From Daphnia carinata (Eukaryota; Arthropoda; Branchiopoda; Diplostraca; Daphniidae), in the NCBI RefSeq assembly GCF_022539665.2, contig NC_081333.1:12212971-12276970 (forward strand): DNA of 64,000 bases, read 5' to 3'. The notes under the pieces were generated by a model that was not told the origin of the DNA, did no database searches, and saw nothing but the letters and a program-made list of their open reading frames with translations. Shown here one piece after another: positions 17,328 through 27,342 of this stretch; the first letter of the stretch is position 1; each line of letters opens with the position of its first letter. A program made the position numbers and the translations under genes.

Positions 17328-18336
17328 ATGTTGGTAACGTATGTTGATCATAGTTTCGTATGCTTGCAAAAATTGTAAACGACTTAATTCTACGGGCATA
17401 GACTTTTAACTTATAAGAAAAGCTAAGTACTTTTAGCGCCTTCTTGAAGCTATAAATTATGAAGTGAACGTATTCTGAAGTTATTGCTCCGTTGCATTCA
17501 AGGCAAGAAACACGAATCTTTTGCGTCGGTTGGTCTTACCTTTCCAAGGTCGACGGAACCAGCATACTGAAAGTGTGGTTACAACAACAAAAATTTACGA
17601 GTTACGTACCTACGCTATATCGCCACAACACATTAAAGATTTTTTGAGTTTGACATCAGAGGAGTTCCACCTGAGAACTTCACAGTCCAAACTTATTGGT
17701 TACTGGACAAGTGAGCTAGGTGGACTTAATGAAGTTGTGCACATTTGGGAATATGGTAAACAAACCTTAAATTAATTATCACCTGACGGTATTTTTTGTA
17801 GTTTGATTAACCGCCAGAAAGATGTATTTTACAGACAGCTTGGAACATCGTGCCCAAGTACGCGCAAATTTGGCCGGAAATACTGAATGGATTCAGCGCT
17901 ATTTTGCCAAAATATTACCTTGGATGAGCGGACAGCAAAACTCGGTGATATCAGTGATACCTGGAATTCCACTTAGCAACTCCATAGAGAAAGGGGTGTA
18001 TCAACTTCAGGCCTTCACGGCCAGTTCAGATTTTTCGCCAAACGCACCACCATCTATTTTTAAGGGTAACAAGAGCGATCATCTCATTGGAGCTTTCAAG
18101 ACCCTACACGGAAATCTGAATTCGTCGATTTTGCTTTGGAAGCACAGTTCACTTACAGCGGCAACCAACTTGGTCTCTGAACAAATGAAGAGTAATTGTT
18201 TTATCGCAATTTTTAAATTAATACCTTTTAAGGGAAAGCCTTTTTTTGTTCTGCTTCCACAGGTGATGACTGGAAGCACATTTGCAGTGGATATTCTAAA
18301 ATTTTGGTGCCTCATAAAGTGTCCCCATTACAATAA
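17328..18336 (+). CDS. NIPSNAP3: NIPSNAP family protein (NIPSNAP3-like), mitochondrial
   Basis: Exons 17328-17333 (only Met-Leu), 17503-17755, 17835-18191 and 18263-18336 splice in phase to 229 residues. The N terminus (MLARNTNLLRRLVLPFQGRR) is Arg-rich and lacks acids, like a mitochondrial presequence. Two NIPSNAP repeats follow: KIYELRTYAISPQHIKDF...LIGYWTSELGGLNEVVHIWEY in the first and GVYQLQAFTA...LNSSILLWKHSS in the second, with the characteristic C-terminal ILVPHKVSPLQ matching the family's end. NIPSNAP proteins are mitochondrial, and some act as mitophagy signals; the precise role here is not shown. The tiny first exon rests on splice phase and the good presequence. It converges with the ATP synthase factor gene, about 194 bp tail to tail. 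Confidence 0.9.
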
Positions 18337-18453
18337 TGATGCTGTAGATAACCTCTGTTACAGTATCATTCATGTAAGACATCAGGTTTACAGAATTTTC
18401 AAATACAAGGAGAAACTCTCCCTAGATGAATAATGGGATATTCTTTTCTAATT

Positions 18454-18459
18454 TTTATT
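18454..18459 (-). terminator. Poly(A) signal for ATP synthase coupling factor 6
   Basis: AATAAA on the minus strand about 70 nt after the stop at 18530. It lies in the 194-bp gap between the convergent NIPSNAP and coupling factor 6 genes, so the two 3' UTRs may overlap. Confidence 0.5.
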
Positions 18460-18529
18460 TACACCCGATTCTTCAATGAAGATCCGTAGCAATCTCAAAT
18501 TCTTAACACTACTATATTTTTCTCAGTGT

Positions 18530-18905
18530 TTATGAGTTGATGGGATCCACTTTAGGTTCAGGGAAGTTGAAGGTGGGAAACTTGGTCATGTCAGTCCCGT
18601 CAGCTCCACCGTAAACACGGCGAACTCTGTCTAACTCAGCTGTTATCTCTTTCTGGATAGTCGGAGATGGGTCAACCATTTTTCCTCCCGCAGCTCTAGA
18701 AAGTCTCTGATTAAAAACTGGTTGCAATTGTAAAAGTATTTGGTATTGGTACATACTTGCTCTTAACTTTGTACTCATTCAGCTTATCCAAAAACAATTT
18801 TTGAATGGGATCAACTGCTTTGTTAGCAGCAACTGCAGATACTCCAAACTGTCTTTGAAGGATAGTTCCCTGACGAACGGCTAACCGGGTGCGAGTAGCA
18901 AGCAT
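18530..18905 (-). CDS. ATP5PF: ATP synthase-coupling factor 6, mitochondrial
   Basis: Two exons, 18905-18757 and 18695-18530, 104 residues. The subunit sits in the peripheral stalk of F1Fo ATP synthase and links F1 to Fo. Seen: a presequence rich in Arg and lacking acids (MLATRTRLAVRQGTILQRQF), then DPIQKLFLDKLNEYK and, after the splice, AAGGKMVDPSP, TAELDRVRR and KFPTFNFPEPKVDPI, all in the order of the insect protein. The acceptor was chosen among three nearby AGs because TCTAG gives KAAGGK, closest to family spacing. A 5' UTR intron is likely (acceptor aactttcag just before the ATG, donor near 19055). Confidence 0.94.
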
Positions 18906-19476
18906 TTTGATGACCTGAAAGTTAAGATTATACTATATTATATGAACAGCTTACTAACTGGACGATAACCCTGTGGAAATCGTGGTAACAGGGTTATTTG
19001 CTAATGCGATACACATTTTTCCACGTATAAGAACGGACATATTTACCTACGCGATCGGCTTAAGACGAATCCAATATGTCTACCGTCGTCTACTTTCCTC
19101 CTACACCAACGAGCGCACCAACGCCAACACTAGTACATAACAAACTGAAGTCCCTAAACACACACGAGCTTTAAAATTCCCATACCGAAAAAAAGTAAAT
19201 TTCGATAGAGAATAAGCTTTATGCCTGTGTCAATTTTAAAAACGAAAGCTTCTTAAAAATAATACCTAATTTATAAAGTAGTACGCAAATTTAGGATACT
19301 TATGTATTGTGTTTACCTGTTTACTGTTCGATGGTACCCTCTCAGATACTAGCAGTCGCTCGTGAGTCGTGAATTCGTGAGTCTAATGAAAAGTTGACGA
19401 CGTGTAGATCAGTTTATTGATGCTTATTCGTCAGTTTTTAGTACCTAAAAAAAGTTTCAATAGAACAATATCCGCC
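18906..19476. promoter_or_regulatory. Shared head-to-head promoter region, ATP5PF / macrodomain gene
   Basis: The divergent genes start 571 bp apart. On the minus side a probable non-coding first exon lies upstream of a GTAAAT donor at about 19055. No TATA box is obvious in the middle part. Such compact divergent spacing suggests a bidirectional promoter, but no shared element is proven from sequence. Confidence 0.45.
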
Positions 19477-20619
19477 ATGGCTAATCACTATTCAACGTGG
19501 GTAGAAGCTAAAGGTATTTCCGTTTGAATATTGAACCAATGAATGAAAAATGGATATATAATTTTTATGCATTCGTCCGATTAACAGCCAAGTATCTGGA
19601 AGAAAACATCGAAACCCGACGTGGAAATTATTTTTGCAAAAATGCATTCGTTAAGTTAGAAGACATTCCAACTTGGGCAGATGAGTCAAAAGAAGCTTCT
19701 TCATCCACATCAGTTGAAAAGAATGGTTTACAGGCTAATAGAGATCTCAATTCAAAAGTATCAGTTTGGCAAGGAGATATAACTCATTTAGAGGTTGGAG
19801 CAATTGTAAATGCAGCCAATAGCAGGTTGGCTGGTGGAGGTGGAGGTGAAACTTTCTTGAAGTATGCTTTGGGTAACCAGGGTTATATTACATTTTGTTT
19901 TGTCATATTTCAGTTGATGGAGCTATTCATAAAGCAGCTGGCCCATTCCTTCTCAGTGAATGTAAATCTATTAAAAATGGCTGTCCAACAGGTGAAGCAT
20001 TACTGACAGGAGGATATAAATTACCTGCAAAATGTAAGTCTCAGTACTTTAATGTAAATCAATTAAACTTGTGTTTTAAAATAGATGCTATTATTATTTC
20101 TACTGTTCATTTTAGTTCAAAATTTTAACGAACAAATATCACTTAGATAATCAACAAAACCACAGATGCCCCAAAATATCATGCTGAAATTTTTTTTTTT
20201 GCAGTAATAAATGTTAGTGAATTATCATTTCAGATGTCATTCAAACTGTTGGCCCTATGACTCAGGACCCTGCATTGCTGTCGGCTTGTTATTCTAATAG
20301 CCTTAAACTTGCCAATGAAAACAACCTAAAATCAATTGTAAATCTTGAGTTGTTACAATTTGTAATTTGATTTAGTTCTATTATCTTATCAGCAATTTTT
20401 CAACAGGCATTTCCATGCATTTCAACTGGGGTGTATGGCTATCCAAATAGAGATGCAGCTGATGCAGCACTTTCAGAGGTGAGAAAGTTCCTTGAATGTG
20501 AAGTATCATCGTTGGAAAGAGTTATCTTCTGTGTATTCTTAGATCTGGATTTAAAACTGTATAATGAATTGTTGCCTAAATATTTCCCTTCTTGTGTTGA
20601 CATCACAAAAGTTGACTAA
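19477..20619 (+). CDS. MacroD-type macrodomain ADP-ribose hydrolase
   Basis: Five exons: 19477-19513, 19588-19845, 19914-20033, 20234-20337, 20407-20619; 243 residues with every junction in phase. Exon 1 begins [12 protein letters not shown] behind a good CCGCC context. Macrodomain hallmarks: [20 protein letters not shown], the loop [22 protein letters not shown], and the second loop [15 protein letters not shown]; the fold ends with [22 protein letters not shown]. MacroD enzymes remove mono-ADP-ribose from acidic residues and hydrolyse O-acetyl-ADP-ribose. Asn and Asp residues expected at the active site (NAAN, VDGAIH) are present, so it should be active. The human-type mitochondrial leader is not evident, suggesting cytosol or nucleus. 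Confidence 0.92.
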
Positions 20620-21374
20620 TCTTGAAAACTGTGATACACTGGACAGCATATTAAGAAAAATCTTAAAGTTGGATTATTATTTCAATATCTTATGTATGTT
20701 ACACAGGGTTAGAAGAATATTTTCACGATTGCTTTAACACGTCTCTTGTACATTTACCATGCTTGGACTCCATTGTCTGAAATTTACAATTATTTGGAAG
20801 TTGTCGAAAGCTGAAGCATTTCCACTTCTCCGCAGTTCGTACACACACCAGCAGGTACACCTTGTCCTATTATTATTGCAGTACTTGGATGTCATTTAAT
20901 TATTGTTGCATAGTCCTTTACAAGCGAGATTTGTTTTTCTATTGCATAAATATATGTACATCTTGGTGGAAAGAATATTAGCGATTTCACCGAGTAAGCA
21001 ATACAAAACTATCTAATGCTGACGTACAGAAAGTTTCAATTTTCTGAGTGTTTTGTGCTTATACGGCGTTGCCAGACATAAATTCTGTCAGTATAACTAT
21101 TTTTTTCCTGATATTAACAATTAAGTGCTTCATCTTAGCTGGTTTAAGTTAACTTTGCACCGGAAGCCTTTTTCGTAGCATAATGGTTTATTTCACAATC
21201 AGTTACGGTTAAGCCTGGATTGAGCAATGCGTTACCACGGTAACCCCTCCACCCCGCAGCCTAGCTGATATCGTCAGCTACGGAAGTCAACTTTTTGGGC
21301 GCTGTCAAGTGTTTTGCCGTATTGTTCAGAAACTAAGATTGTCCATATTTTAATTACCATATCCAAATTTTTGA
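20620..21374. other. Intergenic region, MacroD 3' UTR and Arp2 promoter
   Basis: No coding exon seen. A candidate AATAAA-containing tail for the macrodomain gene is at about 20945. GC-richer sequence at about 21220-21310 precedes the Arp2 ATG and is the likely promoter and 5' UTR. Confidence 0.45.
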
Positions 21375-23456
21375 ATGGATAGTCAAGGAAGAAAAGTTTT
21401 AGTCTGTGATAATGGAACAGGCGTAAGCTTATTTTTTTTTTTTACTTTTCAAATATGAAACTTTTTATAAAAACGTACCGGCTAACAAATCATCATTGTT
21501 AATCTTGATTAGTTCGTCAAAGTTGGTTATGCCGGGTCCAATTTTCCGGCTCACATCTTTCCATCGTTGGTCGGCCGTCCTATAATTCGAGCTGCCAACA
21601 AAATTGGTGACATTGAAGTCAAGGTGTGTTTGAAACCTTTTTAGTTAAAGGAGTTTAAATTTTATTTTCCACTTTGCGGTTTGCGCTTTTGAAACGAAAT
21701 ATTCCAGGGCTATCAAATTAAGGTGACAATTGAAGGATAAGTATGAAGGGAATCTCATTGACTTTAGTGCATTTGACTGATCATTAATGGCTGTGTGAAG
21801 TCCTATAACACAGTTAGTTTTTAAACAGGGTGGGACACCTGTAGTTACAGTTTTTTTTATCTGTTTGACAACACTAGTGTGACTCCGTTCAAATGTGTTG
21901 AATATGTTTGAAGAGACTTAATGTTTGCTAATGAATTCAATCACAATTTTGGCTTAATTGCGTGCCTGTCAATCAGGGATTTGCTCACATATCTGTAAGT
22001 ATTGAGCACTTTACGATGTGAAATTGTTTGTTGGAATTGCATTGAAATTAACTTGCATGTAGTTTCCAATTTTTTGTTACATGAAACTAATCAAGTTGTT
22101 GCTTAATAGGATTTAATGGTTGGAGATGATGCCAGTAAGCTCCGCTCAATGCTTGAAGTGAATTACCCTATGGAAAATGGAATTGTGAGGTATTTGTTGA
22201 TAAACCAATGGAATAACACATTTCCCTGTAGCTAATCATTTTTATTCTTCAGAAATTGGGAAGACATGTGCCATGTATGGGATTACACATTTGGTCCTGA
22301 GAAAATGAATATTGATCCTCGCCAGTGTAAGGTTTTATTAACAGAACCACCAATGAACCCATTGAAGAATCGCGAAAAAATGATTGAGGTAATAGTTAAA
22401 ATTACCTCATACTAAGCAATGTAAAATACAATAGCATCTTTTTCCAGGTCATGTTCGAAAAATATGGATTTGCCGGTACCTACGTGGCCATCCAGGCAGT
22501 TTTAACCCTCTACGCGCAGGGTCTACTGACTGGAGTAGTCGTCGATTCTGGGGATGGTGTCACTCACATATGTCCCGTGTACGAAGGATTCGCGATGCCT
22601 CATTTAACCAGACGACTCGATATAGCAGGCAGAGACATAACGCGATATCTTATCAAGGTATTCGCCTTTTTAGTCGCCAAGAAACTATTCCCTATGATAA
22701 CGCCAATCATTTTCTAATAGCTCCTGCTGTTGCGAGGATATGCTTTCAATCACACAGCAGACTTCGAAACGGTGCGTCAATTGAAGGAAAAGCTTTGTTA
22801 TATAGGTTATAACATAGAAACGGAACAAAAATTGGCTCTCGAAACAACGGTTTTAGTTGAATCATACACAGTAAGTCACGCGACGTTTACCTTCGTTTTC
22901 CCATGGCCCTGACATATAAAATAACGTCGATTTCTAAAAAAGCTTCCCGATGGGCGAGTCATCAAAGTGGGCGGTGAACGGTTTGAAGCCCCCGAAGCAC
23001 TTTTCCAGCCTCACTTGATCAACGTCGAAGGGTCGGGAATCGCCGAGCTTGTGTTTTCGACCATTCAAGCAGCAGATATCGATGTTCGCCCATCGCTTTA
23101 TAAACACATAGTCCTTTCAGGCGGTTCCACCATGTACCCTGGTCTTCCATCTCGACTCGAACGCGAGATCAAACAACTGTACCTGGAACGTGTTCTTAAA
23201 GGCGACACGGAGAAACTAACGGTTTTGCCCAGATATGATACAGTTGTCTCATTTAAACAATTTTAAATTTCCTTTTTTCACCATACAGAAATTCAAAATT
23301 CGTATTGAAGATCCCCCACGCCGCAAGGACATGGTTTTCATTGGTGGAGCTGTATTGGCCGACGTTATGAAAGATAAGGAATCTTTCTGGATGTCCAGAG
23401 AAGAATACAGTGAGCGTGGTATCCGCGTGCTGGACAAGCTCGTCAACCGCTCCTAA
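21375..23456 (+). CDS. Arp2: Actin-related protein 2 (Arp2/3 complex)
   Basis: Eight constitutive exons: 21375-21422, 21513-21623, 22110-22189, 22253-22388, 22448-22657, 22721-22870, 22943-23221, 23289-23456; 393 residues, as expected for Arp2. Together with Arp3 it forms the template for new branched actin filaments. Visible actin-fold motifs: [15 protein letters not shown] (phosphate loop 1), [15 protein letters not shown] (phosphate loop 2), [31 protein letters not shown] (adenine-binding), and the C-terminal [11 protein letters not shown]. The donor at 23222 (ACG|GTTTTG) is weak but keeps the family sequence [14 protein letters not shown]. Two optional in-frame microexons lie in the 486-bp intron 2 (separate entries). 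A poly(A) signal is at 23601. Confidence 0.97.
21708..21722 (+). other. Candidate Arp2 microexon A (15 nt, Gly-Tyr-Gln-Ile-Lys)
   Basis: Flanked by acceptor attccag and donor AAG|GTGACA. It is 15 nt and in phase 0 between exon 2 (ending EVK) and exon 3 (starting DLMVGD). Inclusion would insert five residues in the DNase I-binding loop region of Arp2. Human ACTR2 is known to have isoforms differing by five residues, which I recall as lying at about this place, so this is plausible alternative splicing. Confidence 0.5.
21977..21994 (+). other. Candidate Arp2 microexon B (18 nt, Gly-Phe-Ala-His-Ile-Ser)
   Basis: Flanked by acceptor gtcaatcag and a near-perfect donor TCT|GTAAGT. It is 18 nt, phase 0, and sits 254 nt downstream of microexon A in the same intron. 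It would insert six residues at the same site. The strong donor with no other evident purpose is the main support. Confidence 0.5.
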
Positions 23457-23600
23457 CGCGCAATTTTAACCGCCGTTCCTCGTTTCTTCAGATTCCCATC
23501 GAAGGCCACGTTATTTACTAATCAGATGTCCGTTTCCATGTTGCTGGGTTTACATTCCCGCCCTCCCAAATTTTTGTTGACCCAAAAAAAATTCTGCCTG

Positions 23601-23606
23601 AATAAA
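23601..23606 (+). terminator. Poly(A) signal for Arp2
   Basis: AATAAA about 145 nt after the Arp2 stop at 23456, followed by a GT-containing stretch. Confidence 0.55.
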
Positions 23607-24012
23607 CAAAAATAGCCTCTGTAATTACAGAAAGTTAACAGGCGGAAAAGATCTCAAGCAATTTATTATTGCACAAGGAAATATGGCTGTGGTAGTAGGT
23701 AATTCAGATAGGAGCACATTTAACATTCCAAGGCAACACGGAGGGAAATACCTTTTTAAAAGGTTACACTGGGCACGACATGAAGCCATTGTTTATCTTT
23801 GTTAACACCGTCAACGTTAGAAACAGTCGCAAGAAACGCACACGAGATATGTGAATTCTTGGATAAGGCACAGGCGTAGAATAGGAGAATAAATTTTGTT
23901 GTCCATTTCCCTCTAATTTTCTTTAATAAAGAAAATAGAAGATGTCGACCACAACTTTTTAAACGACTTCCTTTTTTTTTTCTTTTTCTTCAAGAAAAAG
24001 ACCTATTCAACC

Positions 24013-24018
24013 TTTATT
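24013..24018 (-). terminator. Poly(A) signal for the ATF3-like gene
   Basis: AATAAA on the minus strand, 217 nt after the stop at 24235. Arp2 and this gene converge, and the 23607-24012 interval between their signals shows no coding sequence. Confidence 0.5.
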
Positions 24019-24234
24019 CTTTACATAAGGAGATAAAAAAAAGGGGGAAAAATATTGAACAATTTTGAAAACAATGACCCAACACTCACTGGATAAATAC
24101 ACGTCATGAAATGATTTAGTTGGTCCCAACTTTTTTTGTTGATTGACATGAGAAGCGAAACAGTTCATATCGTTAAGGGACAGTATACAAAAGGATGGCA
24201 CGTAGTACTAGGTATTTTGCACCTTTCGTATCAT

Positions 24235-25689
24235 TCAACGATAACTCTGGCCGGGCATATTATTATCTCCACCGCTGTAAGGACCCCGTTGTTGAAGCAT
24301 ATTAACTTGACTATTGTACGAGGAAGCAACTTCGCCGCCACCATTGTTGTTGTTGCTATAATTGGAAGATGCTTCGGAAGAAACATCGTAAGTTGAAGAG
24401 AGGTGGTGATGATGAGGAATGTTGGCGGCCATGGCAGCATTTTCTGAACTCGATCTAAATTGCAAACCGAAAACCATTTTGAAAATACGTGTATCTCCAA
24501 ATGATTCTAGGCAGTGTGCTTACCTGTTACAGTCATACATTGGCCCATAATTGGAAGAGGACAGGCCACCTGACATAATGTAAGCCTGATCCGTAGGAAC
24601 AGTAACCTGGTTATCGAACGAAACAACTGATTCAGCACCTCGCGTTCCTACCTGGGCGCCGCTGGTATTGCTGGAACTGTGCTGTATAAAGTCAGACGAG
24701 GAACCACCGCTTGGGCGCTGGTTTCCGCCGGCTAAATTGAAATAAGAAGGAAAAAACAGATTATTCAACAAACCAAATAAGAACCGAAACGAAGGAAACA
24801 AGAGAATTTTAAAATGGGCAAAATTGGGTCAAACTCACCTGTTTTCAGACAAGTGGGCGAATGCATGGCCAGCACATCCATCAGCCGACGCTTTTCCGCC
24901 TCCAGTCGCTGGATTTCGGAACGAAAGTTGACATTTTGATCCTCCAAAGCATCCGATTCCTGCATAAGGATGCCCGTCCGCTCCTTTTTGCGGTTGCGAC
25001 ATTTGGTAGCGGCAACTTTGTTCCGCTCACGCCTCCTCCGACGGCGTTCTTCGTCTTCGGTCGTCAGCTGTCCCATCCGCACGGAACGCCCGGAATAAAC
25101 GAGAAAGTTACCAGCTGCTGTTTCAAATCGAAAATTTGCAAGATATCTAGAAAGTTACCTCATCTTTTAAGGGCAAATGGCCGTGCTGATCGGATTCGAG
25201 AGAACCCCGACCGGAAGCCAATCGCTTGCTTTGGATCGTTAGTTTCAGTCCTTCCTTAATTAAGTACGTTCGTGTGTTCTGGATAGACGGTGGACCACCG
25301 GCTGGCGGAGTAGAAGGGGTAGCCGGCGATGAACACAATGATGAAAAAGAGGAGAAGGAGGAGGAGGCGTGCTCCCCCGGTGATGATGGCCCGTCGCCCG
25401 GGGTTGAAGCTGGAAGGCCAGCCGAGACTCCTGCACTTCCCAATGTGGAGGAGGAAGACTGAAAATACGTGAAAGACGAAGAGCCAGAAGCATTGCCAAC
25501 GTTAGCGGCAGATCCGTAGCGTCCTCCTGCGCTTCCGTAAGAGGGGACATTGTCGAATGGAGCTCCGGCCAGCAGGTTGAGAATCTCCGGAGTACGCGGA
25601 GTGGTGCAGGAGCCGGCGGCTGTCGATGACGAGTCGTTTCCGCCACCTCCGCCGGAAGCATTGGTAGCCAAATTGACGTTGAGATACAT
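24235..25689 (-). CDS. Atf3: bZIP transcription factor, ATF3/JDP2-like
   Basis: Coding exons 25689-25159, 25067-24839, 24731-24524 and 24454-24235, 395 residues. The Ser/Gly-rich N terminus ends with LIKEGLKLTIQSKR, the segment that precedes the bZIP in ATF3 and JDP2. The basic region ERNKVAATKCRNRKKERT is followed by a leucine zipper (L at heptads through LEDQNVNFRSEIQRLEAEK) and the family's HSPTC just after it. The tail is Ser/Asn/Gln-rich with a short His run. ATF3/JDP2 proteins bind CRE and AP-1 sites as homo- or heterodimers and respond to stress. Fos was considered, but the HxPTC ending and the pre-bZIP block favour ATF3. The exon 2-3 junction is the least certain: the acceptor at 25068 (gggacag) was chosen because it is in phase. 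Confidence 0.85.
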
Positions 25690-26699
25690 ATAAATGGCGA
25701 TCGGGATTCACCTGTGTGAGATTTCCAGTAAAACCATCGGCGTCTTTGTCATCAGGTGACTAAACCAATTCCATGGAATTCCACTTTTTTTTTGTTCTTT
25801 CGTGCTTAAGTGTTTTCCTGTTCGAACCGCTCGAGAAAAATTCGTAGCGGGAGCAGTCTTTTAGCCGTTCCCACACGGATCCGGAATAATCCAACACCAA
25901 TCTACACCGCTGTTCTTTTTAATGCTATTCAACACGTAAATTTATGGTGTCGAAAGATCACATGTCACCGAGCGTTCGAATAATAAATAAACACCCCGAA
26001 AAGGAGGAAAAAAAACAACAATCGGTTCGCTACAGTCTACGAAGAATATCCATAAAACAGTAAGAGAGAGAGAGATCGGCGTTGGCTCGAACGGAATCAA
26101 AAGCGGCTGCTGGCGGATGTGTTGGTCGCAGCCCGGCGCCCCACCACCTGTATGTTGATTGTTTTCCAAAAAGGCCAATCAATTTCCATATTGTTATATG
26201 ATGCATACATTACTGATTGTTTTTTTTTATTATTATTTTTGTGTGATACAAAACGTATTTTTACAATCGTGTGCCTTTTATTATTCTGTCCGCTTTATTG
26301 ACATTTTCAAGCTTTTTTTGTTTTCCCTCTCTGACGTTTGAAAGGAAAACGAGCCCGCGACACATTTGCCAACGGAAATGGAGACCTATTGATAGTGCCA
26401 ACATTTCCTAACCATTAGTCCATTTCCTTTCTAATTTTTCCCGTTTTTTTTTTTGTTGCACTTATGTACGTAACGCCAACGATTCTTATGTATTCAAGAA
26501 AGGCACACTGTTGCGTGATGTAAGAATGAAACTTACCGTCTGACGGACATATCACGGGGAGAAAACCTTGTGTTTGAGATAATCCACGGGGTCCGCGCAC
26601 TAACACATACACAAACAACAAAAAAGAACACGTTCCTCACGCACACGCACGAACGCTCACGCTTTGTTGTCTCTCCTGGGCGACGGACGGCCGATCACT
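25690..26699 (-). other. 5' UTR exon and first intron of the ATF3-like gene
   Basis: A non-coding first exon runs from the predicted start at about 26699 to 26537, ending in a strong donor (GACG|GTAAGT). The next exon starts at 25711 after ctcacacag. The 5' UTR contains a two-codon upstream frame (ATG TGT TAG), which could dampen translation. The intron holds a GA run near 26063 and T-runs but nothing coding. Confidence 0.6.
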
Positions 26700-26840
26700 G
26701 AGCGAAGGACAGCGATCTCAGCGCCGGTTATATACCGGCACCCGAAATAGACACTGATGTCACTAGCAAGAACGCCGATTGGTCCGCGAGCAACAACCAG
26801 GACGTCAGCGTTGGACTTTTCCTTTGCGCTCATTGGCTGC
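26670..26840 (-). promoter_or_regulatory. ATF3 promoter: TATA, Inr, DPE, CCAAT and CRE-like sites
   Basis: On the minus strand: TATATAA at 26734-26728; the arthropod initiator TCAGT at 26701-26697, with A+1 at 26699, 29-35 nt after the TATA; and AGACA at +28 to +32, fitting the DPE consensus RGWYV at its required distance. Upstream are CCAAT boxes at 26782-26778 and 26836-26832 and a CRE-like TGACGTC at 26807-26801. A TGACATCA variant lies near 26760. The arrangement is as expected for a sharply inducible gene. Confidence 0.75.
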
Positions 26841-27084
26841 CCGCGGGACTTGTTCGCCCACCACCTCCCTTCAATAGATTCAGTCCCGCGTACACAAGCT
26901 GCCCCATTTCCACCCATCAAGTTACACACACACACACACACTCGTATACACACAACCATTCTAGCCGTGTTAGAAGCCCAGTGTCAAATGCCAAATGAAA
27001 GAGCCCCGTTTTCTTCGTTCTTTTTCACGTTTTTTTTCCCTTTCCCCTAACCCACCAATAAGCACTTGTCACAAAACTGTTTAA
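26841..27084. other. Intergenic, with a (CA)n microsatellite
   Basis: GC-moderate upstream flank of ATF3 with an acacac run at about 26925-26942. No coding signal. Confidence 0.5.
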
Positions 27085-27342
27085 TCAAACATCTTTAGCG
27101 GGATCCTCTCCAACATAATTGGGAAAGTCCATATCACACCTACATTGGAACTGCTGGGCAACATACGGTGCCATAAAGCCTATTCTAGAGTCTGTTTCTA
27201 GGAGTTCTTTTGATTCATTTATATCGCCATATCTTTCATACGGTAGTAATGTGTGGGTGTCTGTAAACCTCGAGAAATTCGGTTCGTTATCAGCCGTTGT
27301 AAAAGGAGAAGCAGGGCCAGCACACAAGTCTCCAATTCTCTC
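27085..27342 (-). CDS. Unrecognised C-terminal-exon-like reading frame
   Basis: An open stretch of 85 codons on the minus strand, ending TGA at 27087-27085, preceded by a possible acceptor (cacttgag). The composition is protein-like (balanced, no homopolymer artefacts), with segments LLPYERYGDINESKELLE and CRCDMDFPNYVGEDPAKDV. No ATG precedes it in frame, so it would need an upstream exon that I could not find. The opposite strand is also open from 27119 to 27379, so coding strand is uncertain. I do not recognise a family. Confidence 0.3.
   Translation of the reverse strand, partial: ERIGDLCAGPASPFTTADNEPNFSRFTDTHTLLPYERYGDINESKELLETDSRIGFMAPYVAQQFQCRCDMDFPNYVGEDPAKDV

Noticed and set aside
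24231-24500. Antisense open frames over the ATF3 exons
   Set aside because: They are shadows of the in-phase ATF3 coding exons with splice sites on the minus strand.
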